Source of the DNA: Candidatus Omnitrophota bacterium
GTDB lineage: Bacteria > Omnitrophota > Gorgyraeia > 2-02-FULL-51-18
Length of the DNA stretch: 21,822 bases
Direction: 5' to 3'
Assembly (NCBI GenBank): GCA_023247955.1
Contig: JAHFFL010000002.1
Location: 1 to 21,822, forward strand
In this document: piece after piece, positions 7,258 through 13,762 of the stretch
How positions within the stretch are numbered: the first letter of the stretch is position 1
Layout: the number at the start of each line of letters is the position of its first letter
The notes under the pieces: model-generated
Databases searched by the model: none
What the model was told of the DNA's origin: nothing
The model's input: the letters and a program-made list of their open reading frames with translations, nothing else
Made by a program: the position numbers and the translations under genes

Positions 7258-7954
7258 ACCCAAAGCGTTGACCTCGCTTTCCATCTTTTTCCCATGCTAC
7301 AACGAAGCCGACAACGTGGGCATTCTGGTCAAGGAAAGCATTGACACGGCGGAAAGCTATGGCGTTGATTACGAGGTAGTGGTCGTAGACGACGGGTCCA
7401 GCGACCGCACCGCCGAGATTGTCGAAGAATGGCGGAAGAAAAACCCCCGTGTTCGTCTTGTGCGGCACGCCCACAACAAGGGTTACGGCGCCGCGCTGCG
7501 CTCCGGTTTTGAAAACGTCAAAAAAGACCTCGTGTTTATGACAGACGGCGACCGCCAGTTCCGCGTCGCGGAAATCGAAAAACTATTCTCCAAGATTGAC
7601 AGCTGTGACGTCGTGACCGGTTACCGCATCGGGAGGCAGGATAAGGGATACCGCCGCTTGAACGGACGGTTATGGACCGGTTTGACGAGGTTTTTATTTG
7701 GTTTGCCGGTGCGCGATGTGGACTGCGCATTCAAACTGATACGCCGCGGCGCGCTGCAAGGGGTGGAACTCAAGTCCAATCAACTGCTTATCCACGCGGA
7801 ACTTCTGGCTCGGCTCAAGAAAAGGGGTTGTCGGATAGAACAGATCGGTGTCACGCATTACCCGCGTGAGAAGGGGGAGGCCACCGCGACCAGGCCGCTG
7901 CGGGTTTTGAAGACTTTTGCCGAACTTTTCCGGCTTTATTGGAAGCTGCGGTGA
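7250..7954 (+). CDS. Family 2 glycosyltransferase, DPM1-like
   Basis: A 234-residue GT-A fold glycosyltransferase. The N-terminal nucleotide-binding motif FPCYNEADNV is at 14-23, VVVVDDGSSDRT at 43-54, and the metal/donor motif TDGDRQF at 98-104 carries Asp99 and Asp101. The DVDCAFKLIRR stretch and a basic C-terminus resemble polyprenyl-phosphate mannose or glucose synthases (dolichol-phosphate mannosyltransferase type). Such enzymes move a sugar from a nucleotide donor to a lipid carrier at the cytoplasmic face of the membrane. There is no C-terminal membrane segment, unlike the GtrB subgroup. The start overlaps the DUF1015 stop by 8 bases. The true sugar and acceptor cannot be read from the sequence. 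Confidence 0.88.
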   Translation: MIKPKALTSLSIFFPCYNEADNVGILVKESIDTAESYGVDYEVVVVDDGSSDRTAEIVEEWRKKNPRVRLVRHAHNKGYGAALRSGFENVKKDLVFMTDGDRQFRVAEIEKLFSKIDSCDVVTGYRIGRQDKGYRRLNGRLWTGLTRFLFGLPVRDVDCAFKLIRRGALQGVELKSNQLLIHAELLARLKKRGCRIEQIGVTHYPREKGEATATRPLRVLKTFAELFRLYWKLR

Positions 7955-7977
7955 GCGGATGGTTTCCAAGCTAAGTG

Positions 7978-8006
7978 TTGAACCCATGGGCCCGGTGTGC
8001 TATGAT
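7978..8006 (+). promoter_or_regulatory. Sigma-70 type promoter of accD
   Basis: A -35 box TTGAAC (7978-7983), a 17-base spacer and a -10 box TATGAT (8001-8006) are preceded directly by the extended -10 element TGC (7998-8000). The predicted transcription start is near 8013. It lies in the only clear gap between the glycosyltransferase and accD. Its position also bears on the accD start: the ATG at 8018 would leave a leader of only about five bases. Confidence 0.7.
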
Positions 8007-8047
8007 TTTCAGGCAGAATGAGCCCCGTCTCGACAGAGAAAGACCCT

Positions 8048-8893
8048 ATGTCACCTTTTGAAACTAAACTGAGAACCACTCCGGTCCGGCTTCTCAAGCG
8101 TCGGGACATCCCCGAAGGTTTATGGACCAAATGCGACGAGTGCGGGGAGATCATTTACAACAAAACACTCGAAGAAGATCTCAAGGTCTGCCCGAAATGC
8201 GATTATCATTTCACGCTTTCCGCCCACGAGCGCGTGGCCCAGCTGATTGACGAGGGAACATTCAAAGAGAAAGACAAGGGGCTGGTTTCCGCCGATCCTA
8301 TCAAGTTTAAGGGCCCCAAATCGTACCCCTCCAAACTCAAAGAAGACCAACTGGCTACGGGGCTTACGGACGCGGTGATTACCGGTGAAGGTCTGCTGAG
8401 CGAGATTTCGGTGGCGCTGGGCGTTACGGATTCGCGCTTTATCATGGGCTCCATGGGATCGGTGGTGGGAGAAAAACTGACGCGGCTTATCGAATGCGCG
8501 ACCGAGAAGAAGCTGCCGCTGATTATTGTTTCGGGTTCGGGCGGCGGCGCCCGGATGTACGAGGGGATGTTCTCGCTGATGCAGATGGCCAAGACCTCCC
8601 AGGCGCTGGCCAAGCACCACGAGGCCAAGCTACTTTTTATCTCCGTCCTGACCAATCCGACGATGGCCGGCATCATGGCAAGCTTTGCTTCTTTAGGAGA
8701 CCTCATCCTCGCGGAGCCGAGGGCGCTCATCGGCTTTACCGGGCCCCGTGTGATCGAGCAAACGATACGGCAGAAACTCCCGGACGGCTTTCAGACCTCC
8801 GAGTTTTTGCTAGAGCATGGCATGATCGATAAGATCATTCAACGCAAACAGTTGAAACCCTCGCTCTTCCAGCTTCTCAGTTATTTCAAATGA
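8048..8893 (+). CDS. accD: Acetyl-CoA carboxylase carboxyltransferase subunit beta
   Basis: AccD works with AccA to move the carboxyl group from biotin to acetyl-CoA, giving malonyl-CoA for fatty acid synthesis. The N-terminal zinc ribbon has Cys29, Cys32, Cys48 and Cys51. The crotonase-like core has MGSMGSVVGEK, the SLMQMAKTSQAL helix, LIGFTGPRVIEQTIR and the end motif EFLLEHGMIDKII. The ATG at 8048 gives 281 residues and the usual MSPFETK-like beginning. An in-frame ATG at 8018 would add ten residues but lies only about five bases after the predicted transcription start, so it is less likely. Odd residues occur in the glycine-rich loops: SGSGGGARM (162-170) carries one more residue than the usual SASGGARM, and PTMAGIMASF (204-213) has Ala where Gly is usual. 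accA is not in the window. Confidence 0.95.
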   Translation: MSPFETKLRTTPVRLLKRRDIPEGLWTKCDECGEIIYNKTLEEDLKVCPKCDYHFTLSAHERVAQLIDEGTFKEKDKGLVSADPIKFKGPKSYPSKLKEDQLATGLTDAVITGEGLLSEISVALGVTDSRFIMGSMGSVVGEKLTRLIECATEKKLPLIIVSGSGGGARMYEGMFSLMQMAKTSQALAKHHEAKLLFISVLTNPTMAGIMASFASLGDLILAEPRALIGFTGPRVIEQTIRQKLPDGFQTSEFLLEHGMIDKIIQRKQLKPSLFQLLSYFK

Positions 8894-8919
8894 GTTTAGG
8901 GGCCTCTTAAAGACTCGCG

Positions 8920-10023
8920 ATGGCACAAGTCAGTTTAGTCAAAGTCAATAAAGTCTATCCCGGGAACATTCAGGCGGTCGCCAACGTCGATTTGTCGATA
9001 GAACGTAAGGAGTTCATGGTGCTCGTCGGTCCGTCCGGCTGCGGCAAGACCACGATCCTGCGTATGATCGCCGGGCTTGAAAATATCACGCAGGGAAAGA
9101 TCTATATCGGAGACAAACTCATCAACGATGTCCCGCCCAAAGACAGGGACATTGCGATGGTTTTCCAGAATTACGCCCTTTACCCGCACATGACGGTGTT
9201 TCAAAATATGGCGTTTGCCTTGAAACTGAGAAAGTACCCGAAGTCCGAGATTGAGTCGAGAGTCCATGACGCCGCGGAAATCCTCGGGATCAAGCCGCTT
9301 TTGGACCGCAAGCCCAAAGAGCTTTCCGGCGGGCAGCGCCAGCGCGTCGCGCTGGGGCGCGCGATCGTGCGCAAGCCGCTGGTGTTTTTGTTCGATGAGC
9401 CGCTGAGCAATTTGGACGCGAAGCTTCGCGTGCAGATGAGGACGGAAATTAAAAAGCTTCACCAGCGTCTTCAGGCTACGATCATCTATGTGACGCATGA
9501 CCAGACCGAGGCGCTCACGATGGGCGACCGCATCGTCGTCGTCAAGGACGGCGCAGTTCAGCAGGTGGCCGATCCGATCGCTCTTTACGACCGTCCGGTC
9601 AACAAGTTTGTCGCCGGCTTCATCGGCAGTCCGCCGATGAATTTTCTGAGCGGCACGGTTTCGCGCATCGATACCAAATGGGTTTTCCAAAACGGCCCTT
9701 TCAAAGTGAAAGTGACGGACGCGGCAGTGGCGCGGCTGGCACCTTATGAAAATAAGGAAATTATTTTCGGAATCCGCGCCGAAGACATCTATGACAAACT
9801 TTTCGCAACCGAGGCGTCACCGGACAACACGGTGCGCGCGACTTGTGAAGTGGTGGAGCCGATGGGCGCCGAGGCGTTCCTTTATCTGCGCACGGGCGCG
9901 AATTCGTTCATCGCCCGCGTCTCCGGCCATGTGCGCCCCAGCGTGAACCAGGACCTGGATTTGGTCTTGGACATGGGAAAGGCGCACTTTTTTGACAAAA
10001 ATACGGAAAAGGCGATTTTGTAA
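8920..10023 (+). CDS. ABC transporter ATP-binding protein, MsmX/UgpC/MalK type
   Basis: A 367-residue ATPase of the carbohydrate-importer class. Walker A is GPSGCGKTT (37-45), the Q loop is at Gln83, the signature LSGGQ is at 135-139, Walker B is LVFLFDEP with Glu160, and the H-loop is His193. The C-terminal OB-fold/TOBE region (about 235-367) is typical of MalK, UgpC and MsmX, which power uptake of sugars or glycerol-3-phosphate. No permease or binding-protein gene is adjacent, so it may serve permeases encoded elsewhere, as MsmX does in Bacillus. The ATG at 8920 lies 26 bases after accD and has no strong ribosome binding site at normal spacing (GGGG at 8899-8902 is 17 bases away). The substrate is unknown. 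Confidence 0.93.
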   Translation: MAQVSLVKVNKVYPGNIQAVANVDLSIERKEFMVLVGPSGCGKTTILRMIAGLENITQGKIYIGDKLINDVPPKDRDIAMVFQNYALYPHMTVFQNMAFALKLRKYPKSEIESRVHDAAEILGIKPLLDRKPKELSGGQRQRVALGRAIVRKPLVFLFDEPLSNLDAKLRVQMRTEIKKLHQRLQATIIYVTHDQTEALTMGDRIVVVKDGAVQQVADPIALYDRPVNKFVAGFIGSPPMNFLSGTVSRIDTKWVFQNGPFKVKVTDAAVARLAPYENKEIIFGIRAEDIYDKLFATEASPDNTVRATCEVVEPMGAEAFLYLRTGANSFIARVSGHVRPSVNQDLDLVLDMGKAHFFDKNTEKAIL

Positions 10024-10034
10024 TTGAGGCCTTA

Positions 10035-11447
10035 TTGCCGCCTTACTTCATCCCTCTCATAGCGTTTGCCGTTTGGGCGCTGGCCCTGCTTTCTTATCTG
10101 CCTCTTCTGAAGCTTGGCCTTCCTCTCGCTGACCAGCTTGTCGCGCCGCAGTTTCTCGTTTCAGGTCTTTTGCTCGTGGTCGTGTGGGCGCTTTCCGGCC
10201 CCATTACGGCGTCCGTCCTCAGTGCGCTGTCGATTCTTTTTATCCTGTATCTGGCGCTTGCTTTCAAACAACCCTCGTTCATGATCCAGGCGCTGTTTCA
10301 TGTCGCCTTGTTTATCGGAGCGGTTTCCACTCTGCACGAAATCCAACGCAAGAATAACCGTAAGGACATCGTGCGGGAAAAGCTTGTCGAAGACCTGACG
10401 TTGGTCCGCCAGGAACAGCAAAAAAAAGATGAGTTGAAATACGCGCTCGAGCAAAAGATACGCCGCTATCTGGGACTCCAGAAATTTTCAGAAGATTTGA
10501 AAAATATTCAGGATCTGGGCCACGCCGCGCAACGCATTGTCCAGGAGGCCCACACGGCGCTGGCCAAGGCCGAGGAGTGCGCGCTGTATCTGGTGAATGA
10601 AGCCAAACAGGAACTTTCACTTGCCGCCGGTTGGCGCAGGGATGGCGCCAGTGTTCGGTTGAAACTGGGCAGTACCTTTGACCAGTGGGTGATGAAACGT
10701 TCGCAGACGCTGATGATCCAGGACAGTCGAAACGATTTTCGGTTTTCCACCGAAAGCGGCGCGGATTTCGGGGCATTGCGCTCCACCTGTGTAACGCCGC
10801 TTGTCACGGAAAACCGGGTGTTAGGCGTGCTTCGGGTGAGTGCAGCCGAGCCGGGGGTCTTTAACGCAGACGATTTGAGGTTTTTGAATATCATCTCCAA
10901 CTTGAGTGCGGTGGTCTTAAGAAACATGCAGCTTTACGAGAAGATGCAGGAACTGGCATTGAAGGATAGTTTGACGGGGCTTTATCTCAACCGCTATTTT
11001 CAAGAGAGATTGGGAGAGGAAATCGCGCGCTCCCACTACGCGAACACCCCGTTTTCTCTGGTGATGCTCGATATCGACCATTTCAAACGGTACAACGATG
11101 AGTATGGCCACGCGGCGGGGGATCTTGTGCTCAAGCACATCGCGTCGGCGGTCTCGGGCTGCGTCGGGGAAGGGGACTTGGCGGCCCGTTATGGCGGTGA
11201 AGAATTCGCGCTCATCCTGCCCAACCGGTCAAAACAGGAAGCGGTGGATCTCGCGGAGACCTTGAGGGCGCGGATCGAGAAAAATAAGTTTACTCTGCGG
11301 CGAGTCGAGAACCAGGTGACCGCTTCGCTCGGCGTGGCCGGCTACCCGGAAGACGGTCAAACCAAAGAAGATCTCGTACGCCACGCGGACAAAAACCTGT
11401 ATGAAGCCAAAAATTCGGGAAGGAACCGCGTATGTGGAAGTTTCTGA
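10035..11447 (+). CDS. Membrane GAF-GGDEF diguanylate cyclase (no I-site)
   Basis: A probable diguanylate cyclase that makes cyclic-di-GMP from two GTP. Residues 1 to about 100 hold around four membrane segments. A coiled coil (about 105-145) and a GAF sensory domain (about 150-300) follow, then the GGDEF domain (about 310-470). The active site is intact: MLDIDHFKRYND, GHAAGD and GGEEF at 387-391. The RxxD inhibitory motif normally five residues before GGEEF reads GEGD (378-381), so product feedback through the primary I-site is probably lost. The start is an unusual TTG at 10035, supported by GAGG (10026-10029) at 5 bases and by the lack of another early start that keeps the first membrane segment. 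It overlaps the next cyclase gene by 16 bases. Confidence 0.9.
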   Translation: MPPYFIPLIAFAVWALALLSYLPLLKLGLPLADQLVAPQFLVSGLLLVVVWALSGPITASVLSALSILFILYLALAFKQPSFMIQALFHVALFIGAVSTLHEIQRKNNRKDIVREKLVEDLTLVRQEQQKKDELKYALEQKIRRYLGLQKFSEDLKNIQDLGHAAQRIVQEAHTALAKAEECALYLVNEAKQELSLAAGWRRDGASVRLKLGSTFDQWVMKRSQTLMIQDSRNDFRFSTESGADFGALRSTCVTPLVTENRVLGVLRVSAAEPGVFNADDLRFLNIISNLSAVVLRNMQLYEKMQELALKDSLTGLYLNRYFQERLGEEIARSHYANTPFSLVMLDIDHFKRYNDEYGHAAGDLVLKHIASAVSGCVGEGDLAARYGGEEFALILPNRSKQEAVDLAETLRARIEKNKFTLRRVENQVTASLGVAGYPEDGQTKEDLVRHADKNLYEAKNSGRNRVCGSF

Positions 11448-12748
11448 TCCTGAACATCCTTTGGTTTTCTATCCTGTTTTTAGTCCATTTCGTCGGGAGT
11501 CCGCTTTCCCGGCGTTTTATTTTGTTTATAATCTTCGCCGCCGCCGGCGTGTTGGCCTTTCAAAATTCCGTAGACCCTTTGGGATGGGCTTATTACGCGG
11601 TTTATTCGCTGGTGGTCATGCGCACGGCGTCCCGCTTCAGGCAGTGGGCGAGCGCGCGGTCGGATTTTTTGGATGGGGAGATTCGCTTTCTGTCCGGGGA
11701 AGGTGCCAAACAAAAGGCTGGCCTCGTCGAACGGGAGAACCGCACCGCATCGGTGGGCCGGAAGGCGGACGAGATTTTTCAGATTTATGAGAAGGCAAGA
11801 GCGATGTCGCAAAGTCGGGACCGGATAGAGACATTCGTCATCTTCGGCGAAGCCCTCGCGCAACACACGCGTTTTGACAGTTTGAAACTCGTGATGCCGG
11901 CAGCGGATCGGAAAACACAGGGGCCCGACGACCAGGAAGTTTACGAGCTTAAGGCCTCCGCGTTCGTCGGTTTGTATGACCGCACTATTTTCTTGAGAGA
12001 CCGGACAAAAATAAAAGGCCGGCTGACTCCCGTGGAAGAAAAGGCCGTGCGAGATCTCTGGATGAAAAAAGCGGACGTTTATTCAGAGGAGGAGCCGCAG
12101 GGTCTGACCGTTTTCGCAGTGATGCTTGACAAAAAAATATTCGCGGCGCTGTTGCTTTGCGGCTGCCGGGCCGCCGGAGATCCGCTGTTGACTATCTTGA
12201 CCCACAGCTTTATTTCCGAGATGCAGCGGCTCAAACTTTATGAGCGTGTCCAGCAGCTCGCGATTACCGACGGCCTCACCGGCGTTTACGTGAGGCGGCA
12301 CCTCATGGAGCGCCTACAGGGGGAAGTCGACCGCTGTAAAAGGTTCGGCTTGAAACTGTCGTTTCTGATGATCGACGTGGATTTTTTCAAGCGCTTTAAC
12401 GACGACTATGGGCACCTGGTTGGGGATGTCGTCTTGAAGCACGTCGCGGCTACGATCAAGGCCAGCACACGTGAGGTGGATCTGGTGGGGCGTTATGGTG
12501 GGGAGGAATTCGGGGTATTGCTCGTCGAGACGGATCAGTCACACGCGGCCGCGGCGGCTGAGAGAATCCGATCCGCGATCGCTGAGCGCGCTTTCACCGC
12601 TTACGATGAAATATTGAAAGTCACGATCAGCGTCGGGTGCGCCACGTATTCGCCTTTGCGGAACGAGGCCCCCTTGATTGTCGAAGCCGCCGATGCGGCG
12701 CTTTATGAAGCAAAGCACCGCGGCCGCAACCAGGTGTGTGTGATATAA
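11432..12748 (+). CDS. Membrane GGDEF diguanylate cyclase (I-site present)
   Basis: A second probable diguanylate cyclase, 438 residues long. It has about three N-terminal membrane segments (near 4-22, 27-45 and 50-67). A middle region of about 200 residues that may be a diverged GAF domain follows, and then a GGDEF domain (about 270-438). The catalytic motifs are MIDVDFFKRFND, GHLVGD and GGEEF at 356-360. The inhibitory motif RxxD is present as REVD (347-350), so this enzyme should be feedback-inhibited by its product. The ATG at 11432 follows GGAAGGAA (11418-11425) at 6 bases and lies inside the end of the preceding cyclase gene. The two are similar in layout but differ clearly in the sensory part, so this is a paired arrangement rather than a recent copy. 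Confidence 0.9.
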   Translation: MWKFLILNILWFSILFLVHFVGSPLSRRFILFIIFAAAGVLAFQNSVDPLGWAYYAVYSLVVMRTASRFRQWASARSDFLDGEIRFLSGEGAKQKAGLVERENRTASVGRKADEIFQIYEKARAMSQSRDRIETFVIFGEALAQHTRFDSLKLVMPAADRKTQGPDDQEVYELKASAFVGLYDRTIFLRDRTKIKGRLTPVEEKAVRDLWMKKADVYSEEEPQGLTVFAVMLDKKIFAALLLCGCRAAGDPLLTILTHSFISEMQRLKLYERVQQLAITDGLTGVYVRRHLMERLQGEVDRCKRFGLKLSFLMIDVDFFKRFNDDYGHLVGDVVLKHVAATIKASTREVDLVGRYGGEEFGVLLVETDQSHAAAAAERIRSAIAERAFTAYDEILKVTISVGCATYSPLRNEAPLIVEAADAALYEAKHRGRNQVCVI

Positions 12749-12749
12749 T
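12741..12749 (+). promoter_or_regulatory. Extended -10 promoter of the ROK-lptD-sugar block
   Basis: TGA directly followed by a consensus TATAAT (12744-12749) forms a perfect TGnTATAAT extended -10 element. No -35 box is evident at 16-18 bases upstream, which is acceptable for this promoter class. It overlaps the stop codon of the second cyclase gene and would start transcription near 12756, about 18 bases before the ROK start codon. Confidence 0.6.
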
Positions 12750-12773
12750 GCCGTCGATTGTGCAGAGGGAAAA

Positions 12774-13760
12774 ATGAAGATTCGTAAGTCCCCGGCTGCC
12801 GCGGTGGGGGTGGACATCGGCGGCACCAACATCAAGACCGGTCTAGTCGCGCCGGATGGTCGGGTGATTGTCGGGCGCTCTTTTTTGACGCAGGCCGGCC
12901 AAGGGCGATCGAAGATTTTGTATCGGCTTGTCGAGAGCATTCTCGACCTTTTGGACAAAGCCAAAGGGAAAAAAATAGCCGTCAAGGGTGTAGGAATCGG
13001 CGCGCCCGGCCCGGTAGATGTAGAAAAGGGCCGGGTTTATTTTTTTCCCAATCTTTCCGGTTGGGAAAACACTCCTTTAAAAAACTTTCTTGAGCGGCGC
13101 TTGGGCCTGTCGGTGGAAGTGGACAACGATGCCAACGCAATGGCGCTTGCCGAATTTCGTTTTGGCGCCGGTCGTGGGGCGGATCCGATGATTGCACTGA
13201 CGCTGGGCACCGGCATCGGTGGAGGCCTGGTGATCGGGGGACGGCTTTTTCACGGGCCCGCTTATTCGGCCGCGGAGCTTGGGCACATCCCGATCAGCGA
13301 GGAAGGTCCGCGCTGCGGCTGTGGGAGCCGCGGTTGCGTGGAGACGTATGTCGGCAACGGCTATTTTGTAAACGAACTTAGGAAACGGCTCAAGAAATCA
13401 GGCCGTGGCCTGTTGAGCAACTGGGTTTTCAGGGAAAAAAGAGAACTCACGCCGAAGCTTGCCGCCGCCGCCGCCAGGGCCGGTGACGCGGTTTCTCTGA
13501 AACTTTGGGAAGAGACGGGACAGCACTTGGGAACGGCGCTAACGGGTCTTGTGAACGCGCTGAATCCTCAAAAGATCGTGCTTGGCGGCGGTGTCGCACA
13601 AAGTGGAGCGTTGCTTTTTGGGCCGGTGATACGGACAATCAGGAAAAAAGCTTTTCCGATAGCCGCGCGTTCTGTTAAAGTAGTGCCTGCGGCGTTTGGC
13701 GCCGGCGCCGGCGTGGTTGGCGCGGCGGCTTTGGTGTTTGCCGATCAGGGCCGGGAATAA
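12774..13760 (+). CDS. ROK family sugar kinase (glucokinase-like)
   Basis: A 328-residue ROK-family protein that probably phosphorylates glucose or a related hexose with ATP. The N-terminal phosphate loop DIGGTNIK is at 14-21, the catalytic-region motif NDANA is at 118-122 with Asp119 as likely base, and ALTLGTGIGGG is at 141-151. The ROK zinc site has His171 with Cys181, Cys183 and Cys188 (CGCGSRGCVE). There is no N-terminal helix-turn-helix, so it is a kinase and not a ROK repressor. The ATG at 12774 follows GAGGGA (12765-12770) at 3 bases. It lies behind an extended -10 promoter and two bases before lptD, so sugar phosphorylation and envelope genes share a transcript. The exact sugar is not decided by the sequence. 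Confidence 0.9.
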   Translation: MKIRKSPAAAVGVDIGGTNIKTGLVAPDGRVIVGRSFLTQAGQGRSKILYRLVESILDLLDKAKGKKIAVKGVGIGAPGPVDVEKGRVYFFPNLSGWENTPLKNFLERRLGLSVEVDNDANAMALAEFRFGAGRGADPMIALTLGTGIGGGLVIGGRLFHGPAYSAAELGHIPISEEGPRCGCGSRGCVETYVGNGYFVNELRKRLKKSGRGLLSNWVFREKRELTPKLAAAAARAGDAVSLKLWEETGQHLGTALTGLVNALNPQKIVLGGGVAQSGALLFGPVIRTIRKKAFPIAARSVKVVPAAFGAGAGVVGAAALVFADQGRE

Positions 13761-13762
13761 AA

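Noticed and set aside
7983..7993. CCCATGGG and GGGCCC palindromes near accD as an operator
   Set aside because: They are short and within the promoter spacer. With no known repressor to match them, chance in GC-rich DNA is as likely.
8935..9690. Minus-strand open frame of 251 codons
   Set aside because: It is antisense to the ABC ATPase; His/Arg/Asp-rich composition with no motif marks it as a shadow.
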